64,000 bases of DNA from Oceanimonas sp. GK1 (GCF_000243075.1 NC_016745.1:177501-241500); one strand, 5' to 3'; counted from the stretch's first letter, positions 38,764 to 47,518 are shown. A program made the numbers and translations. Notes: generated by a model from the letters alone, not told the origin.

Positions 38764-41268
38764 TTACTGTAACGGCAACTGCTGGTTCCATTCACTCAGC
38801 CAGCCGGCAATGGCCTCCGCCGGCATCGGATGGGAGATGCCGTAACCCTGCACATAATGGCAGCCCAGCTGCTGCAGCCGCTCGCCCAGCTCAGGCGCCT
38901 CCATGCCCTCCGCGACCACCACCATGCTCAGCGCCGCCGCCAGCTGCACCACCCCTTCCACCATGCTGACATCGGTGGGGCTGGTCAGCAGATCGGTAAT
39001 AAAGCGCCGGTCGATCTTGATGATATCCACCGGCAGGCTGTTGAGGTGCACCAGAGAGGCATACCCGGCACCGAAATTGTCGAGAGAAATGGTCAGCCCC
39101 AGCCGGCGACAATGCTCCAGCACGCCGGCCACCCGCTTGATGTCGCCGCTGACCGCCGTTTCCTGAAACTCCAGCTCCAGCCGCTCCGGCGCCACCGCCG
39201 GATAGAGGCCCAGCAGGTATTGCAGGTTGCTGTAAAAGTCGTCGTGCAGCAGCTGGCCGGCGCTCACATTAAAGCTGGCATGATAGTTCTGGCCGCTTTC
39301 CAGCCAGACGGTCATCTGCTGCAACAGCCGCCGAATCACCCACTGGCCCAGCTCAAACTCCATGTCGCTGTCGAGCACCGCAGGCAGAAACTCCGCCGGT
39401 GTGAGCATGCCCTTTTGCGGGTGCTGCCAGCGTAACAGGGCTTCCACCCCCATCATGCGCCGGCTGAACAGGTCGATTTTAGGCTGGTAATGCAGCAGAA
39501 ACTCGTCGTTGGCCAGGGCCCGGTGCAGCTCTTCATAGAGCCGGTGGCGCTCCTGATCCTGCGCATGCAGGCCGGGTTCAAAAAACACATGGCGGCGCTT
39601 GCCCTGCTTTTTGGCCTCGTACATGGCCTTGTCGGCATAACGCAGCAGGGTCTGGCCATCCTTGCTGTCTTGCGGATACACCGCCACCCCGATGCTCGCC
39701 GACACCCGCGCCTGGTGCCCGTCCAGCCTTACCGGGGCATCAATGGCGGCCAGCACCCGGTCCAGGATTTCGGTGCATTCCAGCGGCTGGTGCAGCCCGG
39801 TGATCATCAGCGCAAACTCGTCGCCCCCCAGCCGGGCCACCACGTCGCAGCTGCGGATCACCAGCGCCATGCGCCGGCCCATTTCCACCAGCAGCCGATC
39901 ACCGGCGGCATGCCCCAGGGAATCGTTGACCTGCTTGAAGCCGTCCAGATCCAGGTAGCACACCGCCAGCATGGTGCCGTCCCGGGTCGCGGTGGCCATG
40001 GCCCGCTCCAGCAGCTCGCTGAACAGCTGGCGGTTGGGAATGCGGGTCAGGGAATCATACAAGGCGCGCTGGCGCAGCTCGGCCTCGTGCCGTTTGATAT
40101 GGCTGATATCGGTCAGAATAATGGCATGGTGCTGTACTCGGCCGCGCTCGTCGCGGATCACCGACACCGACAACAGCAAGGCGCAGCGGCTGCCATTGCG
40201 CCGTCGAATGGTGCACTCACCCTGCCAGTGCGCCGGGCTGTGCAGATCCGCCGGCAGGGTTGGCCCCTCCTGGCTGTCGGTATCATGCTCAAACAGGGTC
40301 GCGGCACGCCCTATCATGTCCTCGGGCTGGTAGCCGGTAATACGGGTAAACGACGGATTGATGTGGATCACGCTGTTGTTGGCATCAGTCAGCACTATGC
40401 CGTCGTAGCTGGCCTCAAACACACTGGCTGCCAGCCGCTGCTGGGTTTCCAGGGCGCGTTGCTCGGTGATGTCGTGCCCCACGCAGATCATGTCGCCGTT
40501 GGGCAGCATGATATTGGCCCACAGGGTGGTCAGCCGGCGGCCGTTGCGATCAGCCGGATGCCATTCGCGAAACTCTGACCCCTTCAGCTCCCGGAAGGTG
40601 GCAATCACGCCGCTGCGCTCTTCGGGATCCGGGTAAAACAGTTCTATGGGCGCCGGGTGCTGTTTTAGCTCCTCGAAGCGCCAGCCAAACACCCGCTCGC
40701 ATTCATCATTCCACAGAATGCAGCGCCCCTCGGTATTAAAGCCGTTGATCAGTATGGGCACGTGCATAAACAGCGTCTTCAGCCGGCTGAGCAGGCGCCC
40801 GGACGACTCATCCAGCTGCAGCTGGCGCGCATCCAGCTCGGTTTCCCGCCACAGCAGGGCGCCGTGGCGGGCCAGGATGTCGAGCCGTTGCCGGCCCGAG
40901 TCGGTCAGGGCGGCGGGCGCCCCGGCAAACTCCAGCAGCAGCAGGCCGCGCTGAGTGCCCCGCGCCACCGGCACCGCCATAAAAGCGGCCTGACTGTCGA
41001 GCTGCAACTCGGGGCCGGTGAGCCCGCAGTAAAACCGCCGTTGCCGCCACACGGCCAGGTAATGGCACTCGCGCCAGCCCCGCAGGCGGCGCCCCAGCAC
41101 CCGGCTGACACCGCCGCCCCCGTGGTGAAAAAAGACGAAACAGGCCCGCTCTGCGCCGGCGGCGGCGGCGGTCTGCTCACAGAGCTGACGCCACTCCCGA
41201 ACCTGCTCATCGAGCACCTCGGCTGCCTTGCCTGCGCGGTTATCGTCCTGATGGTTCTGCGCTCGCAT
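38764..41268 (-). CDS. PAS-PAS-GGDEF-EAL cyclic-di-GMP protein
   Basis: A cytoplasmic c-di-GMP turnover protein of 834 residues from the ATG chosen (MRAQNHQDDNRAGKAAEVLD); a GTG 16 codons upstream is also possible. The order is a GAF-like N-terminus (about 20-155), a PAS domain with the FYPDP motif (about 170-270), a second PAS (about 285-400), GGDEF (about 410-570) and EAL (about 585-830). The cyclase motif RLGGDEFAL is intact near residue 482. In the EAL domain the catalytic EAL, the NVSA Asn, the IIKIDRRF Lys and the QGYG Gln are kept. However, the usual DDFGTG is DNFGAG (Asn731 replaces the second metal-binding Asp) and the ELTE loop reads EFQET. Phosphodiesterase activity may therefore be reduced. 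No membrane segment was seen. Confidence 0.9.
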   Translation of the reverse strand: MRAQNHQDDNRAGKAAEVLDEQVREWRQLCEQTAAAAGAERACFVFFHHGGGGVSRVLGRRLRGWRECHYLAVWRQRRFYCGLTGPELQLDSQAAFMAVPVARGTQRGLLLLEFAGAPAALTDSGRQRLDILARHGALLWRETELDARQLQLDESSGRLLSRLKTLFMHVPILINGFNTEGRCILWNDECERVFGWRFEELKQHPAPIELFYPDPEERSGVIATFRELKGSEFREWHPADRNGRRLTTLWANIMLPNGDMICVGHDITEQRALETQQRLAASVFEASYDGIVLTDANNSVIHINPSFTRITGYQPEDMIGRAATLFEHDTDSQEGPTLPADLHSPAHWQGECTIRRRNGSRCALLLSVSVIRDERGRVQHHAIILTDISHIKRHEAELRQRALYDSLTRIPNRQLFSELLERAMATATRDGTMLAVCYLDLDGFKQVNDSLGHAAGDRLLVEMGRRMALVIRSCDVVARLGGDEFALMITGLHQPLECTEILDRVLAAIDAPVRLDGHQARVSASIGVAVYPQDSKDGQTLLRYADKAMYEAKKQGKRRHVFFEPGLHAQDQERHRLYEELHRALANDEFLLHYQPKIDLFSRRMMGVEALLRWQHPQKGMLTPAEFLPAVLDSDMEFELGQWVIRRLLQQMTVWLESGQNYHASFNVSAGQLLHDDFYSNLQYLLGLYPAVAPERLELEFQETAVSGDIKRVAGVLEHCRRLGLTISLDNFGAGYASLVHLNSLPVDIIKIDRRFITDLLTSPTDVSMVEGVVQLAAALSMVVVAEGMEAPELGERLQQLGCHYVQGYGISHPMPAEAIAGWLSEWNQQLPLQ

Positions 41269-41384
41269 CTTGCTGCTGATCCTGATGATTCGCTCTGTCG
41301 AAGCGGCTGAGTCCACTGCTTACGTCACCGTGACGGCGGTGATTGATATTCAAGCATAGAACAGCTCCTGCACAACGCGCTGCC

Positions 41385-42272
41385 TCAGCGGCGCTGCCAC
41401 AGCTCCCGGGCGACCTCGAAAAATCCCTTTGCCAGCAGGCTGGCCTGGCCGTCATTGCGCATGACCAGGGCACCGACCCGGGCCATGGCCGGCAGGATCA
41501 GCGGCCGGCACTCCACCCCCGGCAACTCCCTGAACAACACACTGCCCGCCGGGATCAGGGCACAGCCCAGACCGGCGTGCACCCAGCGCATCAGGCGGTA
41601 AACGGAATCGGACGTCAGCACCGGATTGAGGGTCACGCCTTCCCGCGCAAACTGGGTGTCGAGGTAATGGCGAAAATACATGCCTGGCTTGGGCAGGCAT
41701 AACGGCAGTCCGGTCAGATCCATCGGCCCTGGCCGGGCCGGCAAGTGCTCACGCCAACCCGGCCCAAAGGCCACCACCACCCCCTGCTCGGGCAGGGCCA
41801 GGCTGTCGAAACGGGCCAGCACCTCGGGCTCGAAAAAGCCGCCGCCAATGTCGAGGGTATTGTGATTGAGCCCGTCGAGAATGGCGTCGGCGGTCATGTC
41901 GTTGATCTCAAAACTGACCCCGTCATGACGGTGACGCAGCTCGGCCAGCACCGGACTCAAATCCATGCAGCTGAGGGGCACCAGCCCCAGCCGCACCGTG
42001 CCGGTAAGCCGCCCCTTCATGGCGTCCACTTCCAGCCGCAGGTTGTCATACTGGCTGAGCAGGGTGCGGGCCCGGGCCAGCACCCGTTCACCTTCCGGGG
42101 TAAAGCCCTCGAACTGCCGACCCCGGCGCACCAGGGCCACGCCCAGCTCCTCTTCCAGCTGGCGCAGCCGCATCGACAGGGTCGGCTGAGTCACACAGCA
42201 GGCCCGAGCGGCCCGGCCAAAATGACGCTGTTCGGCCAGGGTACATAAGTAGTGCAGTTGCTTGATATCCAT
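41385..42272 (-). CDS. LysR-family transcriptional regulator
   Basis: A 295-residue LysR regulator starts MDIKQLHYLCTLAEQRHFGR, with the winged helix-turn-helix at about residues 1-60 (HFGRAARACCVTQPTLSMRL) and the effector domain from about 90 onward. It diverges from fdhD across a 140-base AT-rich gap with palindromic GATAA motifs, so it probably controls fdhD and itself. The effector is unknown; formate or an oxyanion signal would be a guess. Confidence 0.9.
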   Translation of the reverse strand: MDIKQLHYLCTLAEQRHFGRAARACCVTQPTLSMRLRQLEEELGVALVRRGRQFEGFTPEGERVLARARTLLSQYDNLRLEVDAMKGRLTGTVRLGLVPLSCMDLSPVLAELRHRHDGVSFEINDMTADAILDGLNHNTLDIGGGFFEPEVLARFDSLALPEQGVVVAFGPGWREHLPARPGPMDLTGLPLCLPKPGMYFRHYLDTQFAREGVTLNPVLTSDSVYRLMRWVHAGLGCALIPAGSVLFRELPGVECRPLILPAMARVGALVMRNDGQASLLAKGFFEVARELWQRR

Positions 42273-42295
42273 TCAGCCAGGCCTTTCATCACGAT

Positions 42296-42350
42296 TTAAT
42301 ATCGATAATCTTATCTTTAATAAATTATCTCTATCACTATATCGACTCTT
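42296..42350. promoter_or_regulatory. Candidate LysR operator between the regulator and fdhD
   Basis: This AT-rich stretch contains an inverted repeat GATAATCTTATC (42304-42315), a self-complementary ATCGAT (42301-42306) and further ATAAATTATC and TATATCGA motifs. Such repeated dyads between a LysR gene and its divergent partner are usual operator layouts. The exact site is not defined. Confidence 0.35.
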
Positions 42351-42412
42351 TCAATTAGAAAGACACACGCCGGATCCTTACACTGAACCCAAACCGTCCG
42401 CCGGATACCGCC

Positions 42413-43207
42413 ATGTTTGACCCCGACGCCCTGCCCGATTACCAGTTTGTCACCACCCTCAGCGGAGACAGTCACGCCCTGGCCAGCGAGGTGCCCCTGG
42501 CCGTGGTGCTGAATGGCATCAGCCATGCGGTCATGATGGTCAGCCCCAACCAGCTGGACGCCTTCGTGACCGGCTTTTTGCTGAGCGAGGGCATCATTCG
42601 CCATCACCGGGAAATTCACGATCTGGAGTTTCACTGGCGGGACCGGGCACTGGAGGCCAGTGTCACCCTGGCCAACGGCAGCCACTACCGCTGGCAGGAG
42701 CACCGGCGAAGCCTGGCCGGTCGCACCGGCTGTGGCCTGTGCGGGCTGGAGTCTATCGGACAGGCCCTGCCCGACCTGCCCCCCCTGCCCGCCACCTCCC
42801 TGCCGCCGCTGACCACGGTCGAAGCCCTGCGCCGCCAGCTGGACGACTGGCAACCCCTGGGGCAGGAGTGCGGTGCCCTGCACGCGGCCTTTTACGCCGA
42901 CGACCAGGGTCGAATCCAGCATTCCTGCGAAGACGTGGGCCGGCACAATGCCCTCGACAAGCTGCTGGGCTGGCATCACCGCCACGGCTTGGGCTCCGGC
43001 GGCATGGTGCTGATCACCAGCCGCTGCAGCGTGGAGCTGGTGCAAAAAATGGCCCGCGCCGGCCAGCCCACCCTGATTACCCTGGCCGCCCCCACCGAGC
43101 TGGCGGTACGCCTGGCCCGGACCCTGGGCCTGAACCTGCTGCACCTGCCGCGCCGCCAGGGGCCGCGCGTGTATTCCTGTCATGCACCAGCACCTCAAAC
43201 CCCGTAG
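42413..43207 (+). CDS. fdhD: Formate dehydrogenase accessory sulfurtransferase FdhD
   Basis: FdhD passes sulfur from IscS to the molybdenum cofactor of formate dehydrogenases. The 264-residue frame starts MFDPDALPDYQFVTTLSGDS. The cysteine pair lies in GRTGCGLCGLES (Cys107 and Cys110). The segment HSCEDVGRHNALDKLLGWHH and GGMVLITSRCSVELVQKMAR are family hallmarks. No formate dehydrogenase subunit gene is in the window, so its client lies elsewhere. A terminator follows at 43259-43287. Confidence 0.95.
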   Translation: MFDPDALPDYQFVTTLSGDSHALASEVPLAVVLNGISHAVMMVSPNQLDAFVTGFLLSEGIIRHHREIHDLEFHWRDRALEASVTLANGSHYRWQEHRRSLAGRTGCGLCGLESIGQALPDLPPLPATSLPPLTTVEALRRQLDDWQPLGQECGALHAAFYADDQGRIQHSCEDVGRHNALDKLLGWHHRHGLGSGGMVLITSRCSVELVQKMARAGQPTLITLAAPTELAVRLARTLGLNLLHLPRRQGPRVYSCHAPAPQTP

Positions 43208-43258
43208 GGGCGCGACCGGCGGGCAAGCCAGCGACGTCTCTGCCCCCCCAGAAACACC

Positions 43259-43287
43259 AAAGCCAGCCCCGAGTGGCTGGCTTTTTG
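43259..43287 (+). terminator. Intrinsic terminator after fdhD
   Basis: The stem AAGCCAGCC / GGCTGGCTT with a six-base loop is followed by a T-run. It lies about 50 bases after the fdhD stop. Confidence 0.85.
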
Positions 43288-43551
43288 TGCCCTTTACGAA
43301 CTTGTGGTTCGTTGCTGCTGCGCTGCTGCACTCCTGTTTAAAGTACCGCGCTTGGGGTGCGCACCGGCAGGGTATGTCCGGCTTGCGGCAGGCTCCGGTG
43401 ATGCCGGTCTGCTGTTCCCGTTAAGGTGAAATCATAGTAACCCCAAGCCGTGAGCGAGTGGTTGCAAAGTTACCCTCATCAAACACCCTTTCGGCAATCA
43501 TTCACCCCATATACACTAAAAGACAATGAGTTATTGTTTTGGAGTGTGAAT
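43288..43551 (+). promoter_or_regulatory. Lrp-type regulator upstream region with 15-bp inverted repeat
   Basis: No gene is seen in this 264-base gap. Close to the regulator start lies an inverted repeat ACAAT-GAGTT-ATTGT (43523-43537), just after a TACACT -10-like element (43512-43517) and before the GGAG ribosome binding site. A 15-base dyad between promoter and start is a plausible autoregulatory site for an Lrp/AsnC protein. The rest of the gap is unremarkable. Confidence 0.4.
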
Positions 43552-44037
43552 GTGAGCAAACTGATACAACTGGATCGCACCGACAGGCGCATTCTCGATC
43601 TGATGCAGCGCCACGGCCGCATCAGCAATCTGGAGCTGGCCGAGCGGGTGGGCCTGTCGCCTTCGCCCTGCTCGCGCCGGGTCAAGGCACTGGAAGACGC
43701 CGGCCTGATTGCCGATCACGTTACCCTGCTCGACGCCGCCAAGCTGGGGCTGACCCTGCAGGCCTATATTCATATTTCCCTCGACCGCCACACCCCCGAG
43801 CGCTTTGAAACCTTTGACGCCGCCGTGCTGAGCTTTTCCGAAGTGCTGGAATGCGACCTCATCACCGGCACCGAGGCCGACTACCAGCTCAAGGTGATCG
43901 TGCGCGACATGGAGCACTACCAGCAGTTCCTGCTGGGCAAACTGACCCGGCTGGACGGCGTGACCGGCGTGCGTTCCAGCTTTGTGCTGCGGCGCATCAA
44001 ACACGACACCGCCCTGCCACTGGATCATCTGGCTTAA
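43552..44037 (+). CDS. Lrp/AsnC-family transcriptional regulator
   Basis: A 161-residue Lrp-type regulator. I chose the GTG start giving (V/M)SKLIQLDRTDRRILDLMQR because TTTTGGAG lies 7 bases before it; the upstream extension is not family-like. The helix-turn-helix is at about residues 20-45 (RISNLELAERVGLSPSPCSR) and the RAM/AsnC ligand domain at about 65-150 (ITGTEADYQLKVIVRDMEHY). Ligand and targets are unknown; Rof follows, but no amino-acid gene is adjacent. Confidence 0.9.
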   Translation: MSKLIQLDRTDRRILDLMQRHGRISNLELAERVGLSPSPCSRRVKALEDAGLIADHVTLLDAAKLGLTLQAYIHISLDRHTPERFETFDAAVLSFSEVLECDLITGTEADYQLKVIVRDMEHYQQFLLGKLTRLDGVTGVRSSFVLRRIKHDTALPLDHLA

Positions 44038-44076
44038 GAGCGTGAGGGACGAGGCGTAAGGAGTGGGGTGAAAATC

Positions 44077-44322
44077 ATGATGAGCTGCGAGCAGCACGAC
44101 TATATCGAAATCGCCTGTCTGTACCGTTATCCGGTGCGGCTTACCCTGACCAATGGCGAGCACATCGCCGGCGTGGCCCTCGACACCGCCCGTAATGATG
44201 ACCAGGAAGAGTGCCTGAAGCTGCGCATCGGCGACGAAGTGCGGTTGCTGCCCCTGGCAAGCCTGGCCTGCATGATCGCGGCACGGCCCAACCCGCACTT
44301 CGTTCAGGTCGACTTCGACTGA
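44077..44322 (+). CDS. rof: Rof/YaeO-like Rho-binding antiterminator
   Basis: Rof binds Rho and inhibits termination at Rho-dependent sites. The frame from the ATG at 44077 gives 81 residues, MMSCEQHDYIEIACLYRYPV; a GTG three codons upstream is also possible. The CEQHDYIEIAC start and LTLTNGEHIAGVALDTARND segment resemble the YaeO/Rof Sm-like fold, whose acidic residues contact Rho. It lies 39 bases after the Lrp-type gene and may be co-transcribed. Confidence is moderate because the family is short and divergent. Confidence 0.75.
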   Translation: MMSCEQHDYIEIACLYRYPVRLTLTNGEHIAGVALDTARNDDQEECLKLRIGDEVRLLPLASLACMIAARPNPHFVQVDFD

Positions 44323-44326
44323 GCCG

Positions 44327-45118
44327 TTACACCAGATTGCGGGCCGTGCCCTGACGGCAGAAGCGGCTGCTGTCGTAATACAGCAGGCCATGGCGCCGTG
44401 CCAGGGGCGCCAGCCGGCGGGCGATTTGCCGGCCCATGCGCTGGCCGTTGCGGCTGGTGTAGTCGGCGTCGAACTGCATGGCCGGCGGCGCCGGCAGGGC
44501 CTCGGGCAGCGCCTTGGCCAGCGGTGGCGACAGCACTCGGCACACCAGCTCGCTCACCACCCGGTTAACCGCCGAGCCCACGCCGTAGCCCTGCCATTCC
44601 GGCAGCAGATAGAGGCTGTTCAGGGTCATTTCCAGCGCCGGTGCCGGTCGCGCTTCGGGAATATCAACGGCAAAGCTCAGCACCCAGTTGCCCACCATGC
44701 GGGGCGTGCCGGTGTCGTGGTCCAGCAGCGCCACATTACAGCGATAGTCCATGCCGAAGTCATGAATACGCGGCGCCGCATCGGCCCACTGCTTGCTGGG
44801 CTGGGTTTCGCCCCAGAACAACGGGCGGGGCGCGTAGACATCCTCGTGCTCATTCAGGGCATGATGGCGAAAGCCTTCAAACAATGGCCGGTGTGCGGGA
44901 TGGTGCCAATCCATCAGCTCGAGGGAGAGCCGGTCGAGCCATTCCGGCAGCAACCAGGGGTAATCGGAAAATTCGTCACGCAGCCGGGTGTGGTCCAGCA
45001 GGTGATTGAGGGTCCGGTGCCCGCGTTTAAGGTGAGTAACCTCGCGGACAAAGGCGTGTTTAAGGTGTTTGAACAGGGGATAGGTTTGGGCCGCCACCCG
45101 CCGGCGTTGGGCAGGCAT
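44327..45118 (-). CDS. Uncharacterised GNAT-like protein
   Basis: This 263-residue protein has no recognised name. The ATG chosen gives MPAQRRRVAAQTYPLFKHLK, with AAGGGGTGG about 9 bases upstream. The segment LNSLYLLPEWQGYGVGSAVN (about residues 166-185) has the Q-x-x-G-x-G acetyl-CoA-binding pattern of GNAT acetyltransferases, preceded by a beta strand (MVGNWVLSFAVDI). The N-terminal half is rich in aromatic and charged residues (DYPWLLPEWLDRLSLELMDW) and does not match anything I know. It is convergent with rof, with stops 4 bases apart. Confidence 0.6.
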   Translation of the reverse strand: MPAQRRRVAAQTYPLFKHLKHAFVREVTHLKRGHRTLNHLLDHTRLRDEFSDYPWLLPEWLDRLSLELMDWHHPAHRPLFEGFRHHALNEHEDVYAPRPLFWGETQPSKQWADAAPRIHDFGMDYRCNVALLDHDTGTPRMVGNWVLSFAVDIPEARPAPALEMTLNSLYLLPEWQGYGVGSAVNRVVSELVCRVLSPPLAKALPEALPAPPAMQFDADYTSRNGQRMGRQIARRLAPLARRHGLLYYDSSRFCRQGTARNLV

Positions 45119-45306
45119 CAGGTAAACCACCCCTTCTCGCTGTATTCACCGGTGGCCACACACAACAGGGGCCGCGCCGCCAGGCTGATTCCACCCGGCT
45201 CCATACAATGAGCAAACCGCATAGGCTTTGTCTCCATTTTCGACACAAAGCGAGCCATTGTAAGGCGAGGGGCAGGAAAGTAAAGACATGGCCTAGCGGG
45301 ATGGAG

Positions 45307-47112
45307 TCAGTAAAACCTTCTTACATTAAATAATGCCTGTGGCTCGGAAAAATGCTGATTGCCCGCGTATGAGAAACCGATATCCAGTGCGTAGTCTGCA
45401 ACTCGATAGGTATTGAGAATCTCAATATTATGGATGAAATCACTACGATTGAATTCATTGAAAATGAGGCGATACTTCAGGTTCAACTTGGAGTCATTGG
45501 CAAGGTACAGAAACGAGCCCATCTCGAGTTGCGGGTTCAGCCATACGCCATGACCACTGGCAGACAGGCCCGAGCCCAGTGTCACATAGTTCAATACACT
45601 TGGCCTGCTGTGACCGGCCATGCCCAGAGCCCCATCTACATGAAACCGACGATTGGTACTGTAGCTTTCGTAGCCGCCTCGCTCCCAGAGCAGCCGAAAA
45701 CGACCAGACAGTCCGCCAATCACCTCATCGTGGGGAAGATAACTTTCAATGCCATACAGCACCACTTCGTCTAGGTAAGCGCGATCCTTGTCTATGCCTA
45801 CTGTGCTTTTGAGCACCTGCAACGTCGATTCGCTGAATGCATTTCTGTTGTCATCAAGCTGCAAGTGTGAGGCTGGTAGCCAAGACAACAACACATTGGC
45901 ATCATGCTCACGAGACCTGACTCCCATCATTAACTGCGAATCGGCAGCTCGTTGCACCGGATTCTTGTAATCGGAAAGATCAACTACGAAATGCTCGAAG
46001 TCTGCTCCGCTTCTCATCATGCTGGAACGGTTACTATCATACTGCCTTTTATTTATTTTCCCTTCAGAATAAAGCCACTCATTAAGAGCTTTTCTGTATT
46101 CATGCTCCAACATGGCACTAGTACTATCGCCTACCTTGACTGGCGGCAAGCTATTGTTAGCTTTGTCGGTAAGGCTCTGCAACAACCTCTGCTTTTCTGA
46201 AAAACCAAGGTTTTCACCAAATGCCCGGACTTTCCAGCCCAAAGATGGCGATATACTCACAGGACCAGCCAACTCACTTTCATTGACGTATTTAATTACA
46301 TCAAGTGGACTTAGCCACTCTTCACTATGCTTCAGCAATGCAGGTTCGACAATGGCCAGAATATCTAGTGTCAGTGTTGCGCAATTATTGGTATGGAAAT
46401 AGTAATCAATCTTCTTGCCTTTCAGCTCCCACAGATGCAGACGGATGAGTTCACGGTTGAAGTCGCTCATTACCAAGCTGTACTCGTAAACGTTCCTGCC
46501 CTCAATATCCTTATAATAACGCTTGGCTTCTTCATAGGGCGATACAATAAAATAACCGTCCTTGCCGGTTACAAGCGCCTCAAATAGGATCACTGGAAGA
46601 TTGAATCCCTCTACCTCAGTGAAGTAGGAAACTGCATGGGCTCGGTGATCTTCCTTGTCTTTCATCTTAATGAATGAGTGCCCCATAAAGCTGCTGGGGC
46701 TGAGAAGGTTCTCTGATGCATAAACCAGGCTAATGTCATCCGCAGGAACCTGAAGAGTATACTCATACAGTTCCTCACAATGTTCAAAGTTCGGAGCCTC
46801 CTCACTCAGGAATCTGGACATCCACAGTGACCTGGCCGGAAAACGGCACAAGTAATGCGGCCTTTGCTCCATGCTCACATATGCTCTCAGATTACTCTCG
46901 AACTCTGCTTTCAGGTCTCCCTTGCTACCGGACAACAAAAACGCTGGATCAATGATCTTCGGCTTTCCACTCTGAAAATGAAATAGTGAAGCCAGTTGAG
47001 CCTTCTCATCAGCAGAAAGCTTCAGGAACTCGCTTTCTTCGGCTACAGCTCCTTGGAAAATCAAAAAAAAAGAAGCCCAGAGGCTTCTTTTTATCCAGCT
47101 GGTAAATGCCAT
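45307..47112 (-). CDS. DUF4105 (Lnb-type periplasmic) domain protein
   Basis: A 601-residue exported protein starts MAFTSWIKRSLWASFFLIFQ, a Sec signal cleaved around GAVA. The DUF4105 core at about residues 110-260 contains MGHSFIKMKD and YYFHTNNCATLTLDIL, a His and Asn-Cys pair like those of papain/NlpC-type folds. The C-terminal third (from about 440) alternates polar and hydrophobic residues and ends in VRRFY, as in outer-membrane or beta-rich proteins. Codon use and GC are lower than the flanks, suggesting transfer. Its ATG overlaps the stop of the upstream lipoprotein gene by one base (TAATG). Substrate unknown. Confidence 0.82.
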   Translation of the reverse strand: MAFTSWIKRSLWASFFLIFQGAVAEESEFLKLSADEKAQLASLFHFQSGKPKIIDPAFLLSGSKGDLKAEFESNLRAYVSMEQRPHYLCRFPARSLWMSRFLSEEAPNFEHCEELYEYTLQVPADDISLVYASENLLSPSSFMGHSFIKMKDKEDHRAHAVSYFTEVEGFNLPVILFEALVTGKDGYFIVSPYEEAKRYYKDIEGRNVYEYSLVMSDFNRELIRLHLWELKGKKIDYYFHTNNCATLTLDILAIVEPALLKHSEEWLSPLDVIKYVNESELAGPVSISPSLGWKVRAFGENLGFSEKQRLLQSLTDKANNSLPPVKVGDSTSAMLEHEYRKALNEWLYSEGKINKRQYDSNRSSMMRSGADFEHFVVDLSDYKNPVQRAADSQLMMGVRSREHDANVLLSWLPASHLQLDDNRNAFSESTLQVLKSTVGIDKDRAYLDEVVLYGIESYLPHDEVIGGLSGRFRLLWERGGYESYSTNRRFHVDGALGMAGHSRPSVLNYVTLGSGLSASGHGVWLNPQLEMGSFLYLANDSKLNLKYRLIFNEFNRSDFIHNIEILNTYRVADYALDIGFSYAGNQHFSEPQALFNVRRFY

Positions 47113-47477
47113 TACTGAGGACACTTGATCTCGACGGAGTCCTGATAACGCCACATCTTTTCGGTTGCATAGTCGGTAGTAGAACCGAACGCGCCACCAG
47201 AAAGAATGTTGACAAAGAATGTCGGCTCAACTTCCTTGTTCAGCGCAATCTGCTGCTCACAACCTTGAGTTACAACAGAAAGAGTCTTGTCCTTGTTTTC
47301 TTTTTGAACGGTGATGATGCCAGGCGCATTCTGAGTACGTCCGTCAATCTGTACCTGCAGCTTCTGAGAAGAGGAAGAAACAACGTTAATACGCTGGGTC
47401 TTGTCGGTTAGAATACTGGCACAGCCAGACAGAGAGATAACAACACCGGCAGCAATAGCAAGCTTCATTTTGCTCAT
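47112..47477 (-). CDS. Small lipoprotein coupled to the DUF4105 gene
   Basis: A 121-residue lipoprotein starts MSKMKLAIAAGVVISLSGCA, with lipobox LSGC and lipidated Cys19. The mature part CASILTDKTQRINVVSSSSQ is followed by a beta-rich segment with NAPGIITVQKENKDK and a conserved-looking FFVNILSGGAFGSTTDYATE. Short lipoproteins with this pattern occur in other marine gammaproteobacteria, without an assigned function that I trust. The gene has its own promoter and is translationally coupled to the DUF4105 gene, so the two probably act together in the envelope. Confidence 0.78.
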   Translation of the reverse strand: MSKMKLAIAAGVVISLSGCASILTDKTQRINVVSSSSQKLQVQIDGRTQNAPGIITVQKENKDKTLSVVTQGCEQQIALNKEVEPTFFVNILSGGAFGSTTDYATEKMWRYQDSVEIKCPQ

Positions 47478-47518
47478 GGGGGATTTCCGTGCTTATTGAT
47501 TTCCATTTGAGGACGGCA

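Noticed and set aside
43288-43500. Possible small gene or tRNA remnant
   Set aside because: No frame with a ribosome binding site and no cloverleaf pattern could be supported.
45119-45306. Short minus-strand frame of about 60 codons
   Set aside because: Arg/Pro/Cys-rich composition without a start signal; no support as a gene.
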